Below are positions 25,743 to 34,108 of a DNA stretch of 64,000 nt, piece after piece. Origin of the DNA: Ruegeria arenilitoris (GTDB taxonomy: Bacteria > Pseudomonadota > Alphaproteobacteria > Rhodobacterales > Rhodobacteraceae); assembly GCF_013031355.1 (NCBI RefSeq), contig NZ_WPZO01000001.1:124001-188000 (forward strand), read 5' to 3'. The number at the start of each line of letters is the position of its first letter. The first letter of the stretch is position 1. Position numbers and translations under genes: made by a program. The notes below the pieces were generated by a model. The model saw only the letters and a program-made list of their open reading frames with translations, was not told the DNA's origin and searched no databases.

Positions 25743-26726
25743 ATGCTCTGGCTGCATTTGGGTATGCCCAAGACCGGCACGACAGCACTTCAGGGATATG
25801 TGCAGCAAAACAAGGCCCAGCTTGCCAATGTGGGGCTGCGCTATATGGAAACCGGACGGCGCCGCGATGAAGGCCAGGGCCGTCTTGCGATCAGCCACAA
25901 CATCATTGCCTTTCACATGAACCAGACCAATCAGCCGATGGACACGTTCCGCGAGGCTATGGCCATCGAATACGAGGCGCACAGGGATCAGACCTGTCTG
26001 GTGTCGTCCGAAATGTTCTACAACTGCGACCTGAGCAGGCTGGCGCAGGTCTTTGCGGAAATCCCCTCGCGCGAGTTGCGGATCACCTACTATTGCCGCA
26101 GGTATTCCGATTTCCTCGAAGCGGACTACAAGCAACGCGCTAAGAACGGCCGACTGGGGGGCGGTGCAACTGACTATGTTGGGAAGTTGCTGAGCAGGAT
26201 CAAGGCCGACCCGGGGATCTACAGTTTTGCGGCAAAACTGGATCGAATCCGCCAGGCCTTTCCCGGGGTCGCCATCGTGCCGATTCTTTATGATCGATCT
26301 CAGATGGTGCAGGGGAATGTAGTCGATGATTTCATGTCGCGTATCGGAGTGTCCTTGCCCAATGGCGGTGTGGCGGAACGGCCCTCAAACTTGTCGCAGT
26401 CGCGTGCCGCCAGCGAGGCCTTTGGCATCGTGTCCCGAGCGCTGGGCCGTCAGGCAAGTCGGCGTCTGCGTCGACGTGTCGTTGAAGATCCGGTCATGAT
26501 CCGAAGATACGATGTATTGGAGCCGCAGGAACGGGCCTGGCTGGACGAATTTGTCGCCAGCCATGATATCGCGTTCCAGCAGGAGTTTTTCCCCGAGCGG
26601 CCTCAGTTGTTCGACCCCGTTGAGCTGAGCGAAGAGGATCAGGAATTTCGTCGCGACACAGCCCAGGAATACGAAGCCCTGCGCCGTGCGTCCGAGATTG
26701 TGTTCCGCATGGCGTTGGAGGTTTGA
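25743..26726 (+). CDS. Sulfotransferase-like protein
   Basis: A 327-residue protein. The N-terminal LWLHLGMPKTGTTALQGYV is the 5'-phosphosulfate-binding loop (PKTGTT) of PAPS-dependent sulfotransferases, near residues 9-16. The 3'-phosphate region is less clear, though RITYYCRRYSDFLEADY with its Arg-Ser-like spacing may serve. It ends the locus of five like-oriented genes and starts 31 bases after the second GT2-like gene, behind AGGAGGC. It probably sulfates the locus product. Bacterial sulfotransferases are diverse, so the acceptor (sugar or other) is unknown. Confidence 0.7.
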   Translation: MLWLHLGMPKTGTTALQGYVQQNKAQLANVGLRYMETGRRRDEGQGRLAISHNIIAFHMNQTNQPMDTFREAMAIEYEAHRDQTCLVSSEMFYNCDLSRLAQVFAEIPSRELRITYYCRRYSDFLEADYKQRAKNGRLGGGATDYVGKLLSRIKADPGIYSFAAKLDRIRQAFPGVAIVPILYDRSQMVQGNVVDDFMSRIGVSLPNGGVAERPSNLSQSRAASEAFGIVSRALGRQASRRLRRRVVEDPVMIRRYDVLEPQERAWLDEFVASHDIAFQQEFFPERPQLFDPVELSEEDQEFRRDTAQEYEALRRASEIVFRMALEV

Positions 26727-26729
26727 GCG

Positions 26730-27035
26730 TTAGGGCTCGATGGTGATTTCCTGACGCTGGCGGCCGGTTGTCTTGTCAAAGATCAGGATGCGGTTGTCAT
26801 CGGTCACCACCGCATACCAGTTGTTGCCGATGGTCACGGCCTGCGCCTTTGCGCCGTCGGGCAGCTCGACCTGATCGGGCAGTGTGGGGGTTCTGTCCGA
26901 TAGCCGGATGACAATCAGTGCGAATGTCACTAGAACCCCGCCAATCATCACCGCGGTCAGCAGCATGACCATTCTCCGCAGCAGGCGAAGCTGTGGCGTT
27001 TCCTGCGGTTCTTGGGGTTCGGAAGGGACAGTCAT
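26730..27035 (-). CDS. DUF6476-family single-pass membrane protein
   Basis: A 101-residue protein: a proline-rich cytoplasmic start (PSEPQEPQETPQ), one membrane helix around residues 22-46 (MLLTAVMIGGVLVTFALIVIRL in parts) and a small soluble C-terminal strand-rich part with GNNWYAVVTDDNRILIFD. Rhodobacterales carry it routinely beside rluD. Its function is unknown. Its ATG at 27033-27035 shares bases with the divergent RluD ATG at 27034-27036. A GTG two codons upstream is in frame but less likely. Confidence 0.78.
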   Translation of the reverse strand: MTVPSEPQEPQETPQLRLLRRMVMLLTAVMIGGVLVTFALIVIRLSDRTPTLPDQVELPDGAKAQAVTIGNNWYAVVTDDNRILIFDKTTGRQRQEITIEP

Positions 27036-28068
27036 GGGCACCCGTCAGATTGAGTTTCAGATCGCGGCCGATCCGCCGCCACGCCTTGATAAGGCGCTTT
27101 CGCGGGATGTGCCAGCCGAGGAAAACCTGTCGCGCACACGTCTGGCCAAGCTGATCGACGAGGGGGCTGTTCTGGTCAATGGTGCTGAAGTGCGCGACCC
27201 AAAGGCCAAAGTTGTCGAAGGGGTCTCGGTGTCGATCACAGTGGCTGAGGCTGAAGACAGCCATATCGGCCCCGAAGACATCCCGCTGGAGGTCGTTTTT
27301 GAGGACGCTAACCTGATCGTCATCAACAAACCGGCGGGCATGGTCGTGCATCCTGCACCGGGTTCACCGAACGGGACACTGGTGAATGCGTTGCTGCATC
27401 ATTGCGGCGATGACCTGTCCGGGGTGGGCGGGGTGAAACGCCCCGGTATCGTGCACCGTATCGACAAGGAAACCAGTGGCCTTCTGGTCGTTGCCAAATC
27501 GGACGCGGCACATCACGGGCTTGCGGCCCAGTTCGAGGCGCACACGGTCGAGCGATACTACCGCGCGATCTGCTACGGCGTGCCAGATGCGAATGACCCG
27601 CGTCTGCGTGGGGTGAAAGGCGTCAGCTTTGAGCCCGGCAATATCATGCGTCTGACCACTCAGTTGGCGCGCCACAAGACCGACCGGCAAAGACAGGCGG
27701 TGTTGTTCCACGGTGGGCGTCACGCTGTCACGCGCGCGCGATTGGTTGAGACATTCGGAAATCCCGCAGGGCTGGCACTGATCGAATGCTGGCTGGAAAC
27801 CGGTCGAACGCACCAGATTCGCGTTCACATGGCCCATGCCGGGCATGGGCTGGTGGGCGATCCGGTTTATGGCGGCAAGCGTAAACTGGCGGCCAAGGCG
27901 TTCAGCGCCGCAACCTCGGACGCCGTTCGCGCCTTTCCACGGCAGGCGCTGCACGCTGCTGTTTTGGGCTTTGAGCACCCGGTGACGGGGGAAAACCTGC
28001 GCTTTGAGGCCGAACTACCGGAAGACATGCAGAAACTGATTGATCAGCTTCGCACGCCGCTGACATAA
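27034..28068 (+). CDS. rluD: RluA/RluD-family large-subunit rRNA pseudouridine synthase
   Basis: A 344-residue enzyme that converts uridines in the 23S rRNA helix 69 region to pseudouridine. An S4-like RNA-binding domain sits at about 15-85 (RTRLAKLIDEGAVLVNG). The catalytic aspartate is in PGIVHRIDKETSGLLVVAK, and further motifs are NKPAGMVVHPAPG and GRTHQIRVHMAH. The start at 27034 follows GGAAGGGA by six bases. An open frame upstream to 26884 is antisense to DUF6476. The head-to-head arrangement puts this gene's promoter inside the DUF6476 coding region. Confidence 0.94.
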   Translation: MGTRQIEFQIAADPPPRLDKALSRDVPAEENLSRTRLAKLIDEGAVLVNGAEVRDPKAKVVEGVSVSITVAEAEDSHIGPEDIPLEVVFEDANLIVINKPAGMVVHPAPGSPNGTLVNALLHHCGDDLSGVGGVKRPGIVHRIDKETSGLLVVAKSDAAHHGLAAQFEAHTVERYYRAICYGVPDANDPRLRGVKGVSFEPGNIMRLTTQLARHKTDRQRQAVLFHGGRHAVTRARLVETFGNPAGLALIECWLETGRTHQIRVHMAHAGHGLVGDPVYGGKRKLAAKAFSAATSDAVRAFPRQALHAAVLGFEHPVTGENLRFEAELPEDMQKLIDQLRTPLT

Positions 28069-28143
28069 TGCGCAAAGTTACGTGAATAACATTTTCTTAG
28101 GTTTCCTTTATCGTTCGTTAATTCCAAACTGTTAACGGTACCT

Positions 28144-28172
28144 CTTGAACGGGTTGGGGTGGCATCCCATAT
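28144..28172 (+). promoter_or_regulatory. Sigma-32-type heat-shock promoter of rpoH
   Basis: CTTGAAC at 28144-28150 and CCCATAT at 28166-28172 are 15 bases apart and match the RpoH promoter elements (CTTGAA...CCCATnT). Transcription would start near 28178, about 35 bases before the rpoH ATG. Confidence 0.7.
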
Positions 28173-28213
28173 CCATGTTAACGACTTAAACATTTGTCGG
28201 AGGGACATGAAAC

Positions 28214-29110
28214 ATGGCAAATTACGCAAATCTCCCCGCGCCGACGCCGGAAGGCGGTCTGAACCGCTATATGCAGGAAATTCGCAAGTTCCCGCTGCTG
28301 GAACCGGAAGAAGAGTACATGCTTGCCAAGCGTTGGGTGGAAGAGCAAGACACTGAATCAGCTCATAAAATGGTCACATCGCACCTTCGGTTGGCGGCCA
28401 AGATCGCTATGGGTTATCGAGGTTACGGCCTGCCGCAGGCTGAGGTGATCTCCGAGGCGAATGTGGGCCTGATGCAGGCAGTCAAGCGGTTCGACCCGGA
28501 AAAGGGTTTCCGTCTGGCGACCTATGCGATGTGGTGGATCCGTGCCTCGATTCAGGAATACATCCTGCGGTCGTGGTCATTGGTGAAACTGGGCACGACC
28601 TCGGCGCAGAAGAAGCTGTTCTTCAACCTGCGCAAGGCCAAGGCCCGCATCGGTGCGCTGGAAGAGGGCGACCTGCGTCCTGAGAACGTCGCGCAGATCG
28701 CCAATGACCTTGGTGTGACCGAAGAGGAAGTCATCAGCATGAACCGCCGGATGTCCGGTGGCGATGCCTCGCTGAACGCGACCGTCGGGTCCGAGGGCGA
28801 AGGCACGATGCAGTGGCAGGATTGGCTTGAGGATGAAGATGCCGATCAGGCCGGCGACTATGAGGCGCGCGATGAACTAGATGCGCGGCGCGAGTTGCTG
28901 GCGGCCGCATTGGATGTGCTGAATGACCGGGAAAAAGACATCCTGACTCAGCGCCGTCTGATGGATCAGCCCGTAACGCTGGAAGAGCTGAGCACGCAGT
29001 ACAATGTCAGCCGCGAACGCATTCGCCAGATTGAGGTCCGCGCCTTTGAGAAACTGCAGAAGAAGATGCGCGAACTGGCGCGTGAAAAAGGAATGCTGGG
29101 CACGGTTTGA
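28214..29110 (+). CDS. rpoH: RNA polymerase heat-shock sigma factor sigma-32
   Basis: A 298-residue group 3 sigma factor. Region 2 contains HLRLAAKIAMGYRGYGLPQAE and the -10 reading helix FRLATYAMWWIRASIQEY. The RpoH-specific box QKKLFFNLRKAK follows. Region 4 has the HTH TLEELSTQYNVSRERIRQIEVRAFEKL for the -35 element. The ATG follows GGAGG by about 12 bases. It is preceded by a sigma-32-like promoter, so it probably feeds its own expression, and is closed by a strong terminator. It is transcribed alone. Confidence 0.97.
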   Translation: MANYANLPAPTPEGGLNRYMQEIRKFPLLEPEEEYMLAKRWVEEQDTESAHKMVTSHLRLAAKIAMGYRGYGLPQAEVISEANVGLMQAVKRFDPEKGFRLATYAMWWIRASIQEYILRSWSLVKLGTTSAQKKLFFNLRKAKARIGALEEGDLRPENVAQIANDLGVTEEEVISMNRRMSGGDASLNATVGSEGEGTMQWQDWLEDEDADQAGDYEARDELDARRELLAAALDVLNDREKDILTQRRLMDQPVTLEELSTQYNVSRERIRQIEVRAFEKLQKKMRELAREKGMLGTV

Positions 29111-29129
29111 GACCTGCCCAAGCAAGGAA

Positions 29130-29156
29130 AGCCCGCCTTTCAAGGCGGGCTTTTTT
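29130..29156 (+). terminator. Rho-independent terminator of rpoH
   Basis: AGCCCGCC/GGCGGGCT stem with a TTTCAA-type loop, followed by six T, 20 bases after the rpoH stop. The fasciclin-RTX pseudogene ends just beyond it on the other strand. Confidence 0.93.
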
Positions 29157-29158
29157 CG

Positions 29159-30238
29159 TTAGGCGAAGATGAAATCGCTTTCGGATAACTGTCCGGCCCG
29201 AACGCCAATCAGATCGATGCTGTCGCCATCCGCCAACTCGATGGTTGTGCTGTAATATCCGCCCGAGATGTGGTCTTCGATGTCCTCAAAGCTGTGAATG
29301 CCGTCATAGGCGCTGAGGTCGATCTTGTCCTTACCGACCTTGAAGTCGAGGATAAGGTCCTCTCCGTCGCCATCGTCGAAGAAGAATGTGTCGTGTCCGC
29401 GTCCGCCGATCAGAAAGTCATCACCGGCTCCGCCATCGATCAGATCCTTGCCGCGACCGCCAAAGATGGAGTCGTCACCTTCGTCACCGCGCAGGATGTC
29501 CTTGCCGCGGCCACCAAACATGATGTCATGTCCAGTGCCACCCAAGGCAACATCATTGCCGCGCCCGGCGATGATGAAATCATTACCGCCGCCACCATGC
29601 ACGAAGTCTTGGCCTCGCCCGGTAAAGTGAAACTCGTCCGAGTCGTCGCCTATGATGAAGTCCGTATTCTTCTGCCCCAGAATTCCGGTGACCGAGACCG
29701 GAAGCAGCACTCCGTCAAGCACATGGATGATCCCGTTTGAGGCCTCGACGTCGAAGGCAATCAGACCCGGGTCGGCAATGCCGGGGTCTGCGTCTTCAAG
29801 GCTTGGAGGAGAACTCAACAGGTTCAGCTCCAGATTTGTTCCCAGCAAGGTTTCGATCTGGGCACCGTCTCCAAGGCTGACGACAGCTTCTTTGGTAAAT
29901 GACCCGTCGACGACGTGCTATTTGAGGATGTTGGTCAGCAAGGGCAGGGGATCACCGCCGCCCAGCAGGGTTAGCGCCTTCACGATGTGCCCAAGAGCCC
30001 CGGCCTCATCCGAGCCGCCGTATCCCAAGGCCTGAGCCAGGGCCACGAAGGCGGCATCGGTCGGCGCAAACACGGTCAGATCGACCGCGTCGCTGTCCAG
30101 TGTTCCGGCAAGTCCCGCCGCGATAACGGCTTCGCGGAGGATGTCAAAGTCCCCGCCGTCGTTGTCGAATGTTCCCGGGTCTCCGCTAATTTGAATAACG
30201 CGTTCTGTGATCGTTGGTCCGTCTGTCATGTCTGGCAT
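29159..30238 (-). pseudogene. Fasciclin-domain protein with RTX tail, interrupted by an amber codon
   Basis: Read on the minus strand, the frame starts at 30238 (MPDMTDGPTITERV) and encodes a fasciclin domain with VFAPTDAAFVALAQAL. A TAG at 29918-29920 stands where the domain's conserved YHVV motif needs Tyr: the sequence reads LLTNILK-stop-HVVDGSFTKEAV, in the same frame. After the stop, without any frameshift, come the rest of the fasciclin fold and about eight Ca-binding RTX nonapeptides (GGxGxD pattern), then the C-terminal secretion-type end. One base change would restore a 359-residue secreted protein. Either the gene is newly dead, or the stop is read through, or it is a sequence error. 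Confidence 0.85.
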
Positions 30239-30445
30239 TTCGGTTCATCTCCCACCCTGGTTGCCACCTTTGACCGGGAAAGAGCCTGCAAGAGCACCTG
30301 TTCCCATCGGCGATACAATTGGTACGGAGAGAGCCGAAAAACGGATCACGAAATTCGGATGTCGAGATTTGAAACGGTGGGCAACCCCACCGGTTCGGGC
30401 ATGAATACCAACCGTGAAGTCATGCAGTTACGGCGAAAGTTTAAT

Positions 30446-31624
30446 CTAGTTCAATTGTTGCCTGAAAACGCGAACCATGTTCTCGCCCATCACCTTACGA
30501 ACCTGCGTTTCGGTGAGACCCTGCGCCAGCAAGGCCGATGTCAAAGCAGCCAGCTCCGAGGTGTCAAACGCCGTTTCGACCGAACCGTCATAATCCGACC
30601 CCAGTGATACGTGATCCTCGCCCACGGTCTTGATCGCGGCTTTGATCATCTTGGCAATACCCGTCGGAGTGATATCGCCGCAGGTCACATCCGCCCAATA
30701 GCCCATGCCGATCACACCGCCCGTTGCGGCGATATCCTGCATCAGATCATCCGGAAAGTTTCGTTTAACCGGGCAGAATCCGTGAAGACCGCCATGGCTG
30801 ACAATCAGCGGGACGTCGGTCATAGCGATCACCTCTTGCGCAACCTGCGGGCTGGAATGGGCAAGGTCGATGACAACGGGGCGCTGCGCCAGTTCGGTTA
30901 CTACCTGACGGCCGAACTCGCTCAGGCCGGCGTCGCCAAAGCCATGCAGCGATCCGCCCAGTTCATTGTCGAAAAAGTGGTGCAGGCCAAAGACGCGGTG
31001 CCCGGCATCGAACAGGGTGTCCAGATTGTTCAGGTCACCCTCCAACGCATGAGCGCCTTCAATACCCAGAATGCCTCCGACAACCGGTTGGCCTGCGGCT
31101 CGCGCGGACAGCACAGTGTCCAGATCGGCCCGGGTTTTTATGACCTTCAATTGCCCGTCCGAGGCGGCCTCGAACTGGTGCAGCTTTTCGGCCTGATAGA
31201 TGGCGCGTTCCTTCAAACTATCCCAGGTGCGAAGGGGCCAAAGCTGTCCGATTGCAAGAAGAGTGATGTTGTCGAACGCCTCGGCCGAGTTTGCCTCGTA
31301 ATTCTGTCCAGCGGGGGATTTGGTCACCGCGGTAAAGACTTGCAAGGCGACGTTGCCTTCGATCAGGCGGGGGATATCGACCTGACCCCGTGTGCCGCGC
31401 TCGGTCAGATCACGGCTCCACAACAAAGGGTCTGCGTGCAGGTCGCCAACAATCAGGGTTTCGTGCAGGGCTTCGGCGTCACCTGATACGTCAAAAGGGG
31501 CGTGGTCGATCACAGCGTTGCGTTTTGCTTCGATGTAAGACGGCAAAAACCCGAAAAACACCACGGCACCGATGATCACTGCAAGCACAAGCAGACCACC
31601 TATCCATTTGAAGACCCTCTTCAT
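30446..31624 (-). CDS. Membrane-anchored M19 (renal-type) dipeptidase
   Basis: A 392-residue metallopeptidase. A membrane anchor covers residues 7-30 (WIGGLLVLAVIIGAVVFFGF in parts). Metal ligands of the two-zinc site are in LIVGDLHADPLLWS (HxD), GIEGAHALEGD (Glu bridge), IDLAHSSP, IVSHGG and LGSDYDG. The length matches family members. The ATG at 31622-31624 follows GGGAGGGAG. It would cleave dipeptides or related compounds at the periplasmic face. It lies alone, between the pseudogene and a divergent oxidoreductase. Confidence 0.92.
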   Translation of the reverse strand: MKRVFKWIGGLLVLAVIIGAVVFFGFLPSYIEAKRNAVIDHAPFDVSGDAEALHETLIVGDLHADPLLWSRDLTERGTRGQVDIPRLIEGNVALQVFTAVTKSPAGQNYEANSAEAFDNITLLAIGQLWPLRTWDSLKERAIYQAEKLHQFEAASDGQLKVIKTRADLDTVLSARAAGQPVVGGILGIEGAHALEGDLNNLDTLFDAGHRVFGLHHFFDNELGGSLHGFGDAGLSEFGRQVVTELAQRPVVIDLAHSSPQVAQEVIAMTDVPLIVSHGGLHGFCPVKRNFPDDLMQDIAATGGVIGMGYWADVTCGDITPTGIAKMIKAAIKTVGEDHVSLGSDYDGSVETAFDTSELAALTSALLAQGLTETQVRKVMGENMVRVFRQQLN

Positions 31625-31776
31625 TCTCACTCCCTCCCGACTGTTGGGGGCAGATTAGGGCGGTTCGGTACAGATAAAAGCCTGACTTAACGTCCGCGGG
31701 TTGTTAGAAGGGCGAGAAAAGAGTTGTTAGCGGTAACTTTCAGATTCGAGCGAAATCACGACTGTCGGAGGAACAT

Positions 31777-32751
31777 ATGCAAAAACCAGTTCAATGGGGT
31801 GTTCTGGGCGCTGCCAAGTTTGCGCGCCAATTCATGGCACCGGCGATTCACGCAGCGGGCGGCGCGCGTCTGGCAGGGCTGGCCACGTCAAGCGCGGCCA
31901 AGGCTGAACCGTTCCAGGCCTATTGCCCCGATCTGACGGTCTATGACAGCTATGAGGCTCTACTCGCCGATCCTCAGATCGAAGCGGTTTACATTCCTTT
32001 GCCCAATCACCTGCACGTGGAATGGTCCCTCAAGGCGATGGACGCAGGTAAGCATGTGCTGTGCGAAAAGCCCATGGCCATGACGGCGGCCGAGTTCGCG
32101 TCACTGATCCAAAAGCGGGATGAGACCGGGCTACTGGCGGCCGAGGCCTACATGATTGTGCATCACCCGCAGTGGCAGCTGGTGCGAAAGCTGATTGCGG
32201 ATGGGGCGATCGGTAAGCTGGTGCATGTGACCGGTGCGTTCAGTTTTGACAACCGCGCGGACACTGGGAACATCCGCAACCGTGCGGAAACCGGTGGTGG
32301 CGGGCTGCGCGACATTGGTGTCTATGTGATCGGCAGCGCGCGCTATGCGACGGGGCAGGAGCCGGTACAGGTCGACTCCGCGATCCGATGGGAGGACGGG
32401 ATCGACACGTTCACCGAAATCCGTGCGCAATTCCCGGACTTTACCTATTCCAGCTATGTCTCGATCCGGATGCACCCGCATCAGGAAATGGTCTTTCACG
32501 GCGAAGGCGGTGTGATCCGTCTGACCGCGCCGTTCAATGCGCGGGTCTTCGGCGAGGCGCGGGTGGAATTGCACCGCCCGGGTCTTGAGGTTCAGGTCAC
32601 GCGCTTTCCAGGCGACGACCATTACAAACTGCAAGTTGAGTCGTTCTGCCGTTCGATACGCGAAGGGGCAGAGTACCCGTGCTCGCTGGAATTCTCGCGC
32701 GGGACGCAGGAAATGATTGATCGGGTTCTGGAAGGGGCCGTGTCCCTCTGA
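31777..32751 (+). CDS. Gfo/Idh/MocA-family NAD(P)-dependent oxidoreductase
   Basis: A 324-residue dehydrogenase. The N-terminal Rossmann loop is WGVLGAAKFARQFM. The catalytic lysine lies in the conserved CEKPMAMTAAEF segment, and the downstream histidine pair is near HHPQW (MIVHHPQWQ). The C-terminal domain is the usual open beta sheet with a HPHQEMVFHGEGG region. The substrate is probably a sugar, inositol or related polyol, but nothing nearby tells which. A CGGAGGA ribosome site precedes the ATG. The DksA-like gene follows 59 bases later on the same strand. Confidence 0.88.
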   Translation: MQKPVQWGVLGAAKFARQFMAPAIHAAGGARLAGLATSSAAKAEPFQAYCPDLTVYDSYEALLADPQIEAVYIPLPNHLHVEWSLKAMDAGKHVLCEKPMAMTAAEFASLIQKRDETGLLAAEAYMIVHHPQWQLVRKLIADGAIGKLVHVTGAFSFDNRADTGNIRNRAETGGGGLRDIGVYVIGSARYATGQEPVQVDSAIRWEDGIDTFTEIRAQFPDFTYSSYVSIRMHPHQEMVFHGEGGVIRLTAPFNARVFGEARVELHRPGLEVQVTRFPGDDHYKLQVESFCRSIREGAEYPCSLEFSRGTQEMIDRVLEGAVSL

Positions 32752-32810
32752 CTTGCCACGTCCCGCGCCGTCGCGCTAATCTGTCGGGCACCTGATCAGG
32801 AGAGAGGCCC

Positions 32811-33080
32811 ATGGCAGGCGGTTGGGCGCGCGATGGCGCGGTGAGTGAACAGATTGAAGCGTCCATTTCGGACGAACTAGCCCGGATGCAGGCGCAAAAG
32901 CGTCCCGTGGGGGACAGCCTGACCCATTGCGCCGAATGCGAGGAGCCAATCCCCGAGAAACGCCGCTTGGCCTTGCCGGGCGTCAAGCTGTGCCTGGACT
33001 GCCAGCAAGAGCGCGACGGGTCCTTTAAGGCGCGCGCGGGCATCAACCGGCGCGGGTCCAAAGACAGTCAGCTGAAATAA
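32811..33080 (+). CDS. DksA/TraR-family C4 zinc-finger protein
   Basis: An 89-residue protein. The zinc finger is CAECEEPIPEKRRLALPGVKLCLDC (cysteines at positions 40, 43, 61, 64), matching the short YbiI/DksA-like group, with a basic C-terminus GINRRGSKDSQLK. There is a short amphipathic N-terminal helix, but it lacks the long coiled coil of true DksA, so it may bind RNA polymerase's channel differently or not at all. AGGAGAGAGG precedes the ATG. An inactive copy lies 1.3 kb downstream. Confidence 0.85.
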   Translation: MAGGWARDGAVSEQIEASISDELARMQAQKRPVGDSLTHCAECEEPIPEKRRLALPGVKLCLDCQQERDGSFKARAGINRRGSKDSQLK

Positions 33081-33092
33081 GCGGGCAGAGGG

Positions 33093-33968
33093 ATGCCCAA
33101 AACCAACCTTCTGCAAAACGGTCTGGTTCTTGGGTTTCTCGCCGCATTCCTGTGGGGCACGCACAGCGTCATTGTCCGTTATCTGACCAGCGATCTCGGT
33201 GGGCTGCAAATCGCTGTTACGCGCCTGTTTATCGCGGCTCTGGCGATATATTGCATGTTACGGGTGATGCGGGTCTCCGTCGCGATCCGGCTGGGGGACT
33301 GGAACTTTCGACTGGCCGTTTTGTCCACCGTGGTCAACTACATCCTCTTCCATATCGGGCTCGAGCATACCGGTGCCGCCAACGCCATGGTGCTAGAGAA
33401 CACAGCACCGTTTTTTGTTCTGTTATTCCTGTATTTCTTTGCCGACACGCCGGTCGCACGCACCGACGTTCTGGCCACCGGTTTGGCCATTCTGGGTGTT
33501 TTTCTGACCGTTTTCCAAGATTTTCAGGGGGGCGGTGAACCCTTGTTCGGCGATCTTCTGGAAATCGGGGCGGGGCTCAGCTGGGCGGTGTTTCTGATCT
33601 CTAGCAGCCGGGCGATGCGCACCTCGGAATCGACGGGGGAACGGTTGAATTTCCTGTTCGGCATCTTCACGTGCTCGGGCGTGTTGTTGCTGCCTCTGGC
33701 CATGTTTTCAGTACAGGTGCCAACGTTTAATGACGTGGTGTTCCTGCTTTTGCTGGGGGTGCTGCCAACCGCGCTGGCCTACTATCTTTGGTATGAGGCC
33801 GCCGCGCGGGTGTCGACGCTGACAGCGACATTGATGTTTGCCGCGTCTGTGGTGTTCACCTTCATCAACTCGGCCATATTTTTGGGGGCCGCAATCACGC
33901 CGATTGCAGCCATCGGAGCCATGTTGATTGTGGCCGCCGTATTCCTGACAACCAAAAGCCAAAAGTGA
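33093..33968 (+). CDS. DMT-superfamily (EamA) transporter
   Basis: A 291-residue integral membrane protein with ten predicted helices in two EamA repeats (NGLVLGFLAAFLWGTHSV opening; ALAYYLWYEAAARVSTLTA in the second half). It starts 12 bases after the DksA-like gene on the same strand, so the two form an operon. Substrate unknown. It is unlike the other DMT gene at 1582 in its cytoplasmic loops. Its stop is followed within five bases by the pepF-derived remnant described next. Confidence 0.86.
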   Translation: MPKTNLLQNGLVLGFLAAFLWGTHSVIVRYLTSDLGGLQIAVTRLFIAALAIYCMLRVMRVSVAIRLGDWNFRLAVLSTVVNYILFHIGLEHTGAANAMVLENTAPFFVLLFLYFFADTPVARTDVLATGLAILGVFLTVFQDFQGGGEPLFGDLLEIGAGLSWAVFLISSSRAMRTSESTGERLNFLFGIFTCSGVLLLPLAMFSVQVPTFNDVVFLLLLGVLPTALAYYLWYEAAARVSTLTATLMFAASVVFTFINSAIFLGAAITPIAAIGAMLIVAAVFLTTKSQK

Positions 33969-33972
33969 TCAG

Positions 33973-34100
33973 TCTTCCATTGTTTACAGTTCGTCGATGG
34001 AACCCGAGATCATCGGCAGGCCCATGTCCCAGAATTTGGACTCACTTGCGTTCAGCCCGAACTGTGCCGGCAGATTCTTGTGTTGCTTCGATACCAGCAG
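33973..34100 (-). pseudogene. Remnant of pepF 3' end (duplicate of pepF)
   Basis: On the minus strand these bases encode KQHKNLPAQFGLNAS-type, then KFWDMGLPMISGSIDEL, matching the last 40 residues of pepF at 35261 (KHHKELLAPFGLDAS, then KFWDKGLSMISGFIDEL). DNA similarity begins in the CTTCCAT near 33973 and fades near 34100. Only the 3' tail of the gene is present, so it is not functional. Confidence 0.85.
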
Positions 34101-34108
34101 AGAAGGCC

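Noticed and set aside
20432..26726. Genomic island integrated at tRNA-Leu
   Set aside because: The glycan locus lies just downstream of the tRNA, but no integrase, no repeat of the tRNA 3' end at the far side and no clear base-composition change were seen.
29325..29740. Plus-strand frames opposite the RTX repeats
   Set aside because: Pro/Ser or Ala/Val-rich repeat shadows of the RTX nonapeptides, without start site support.
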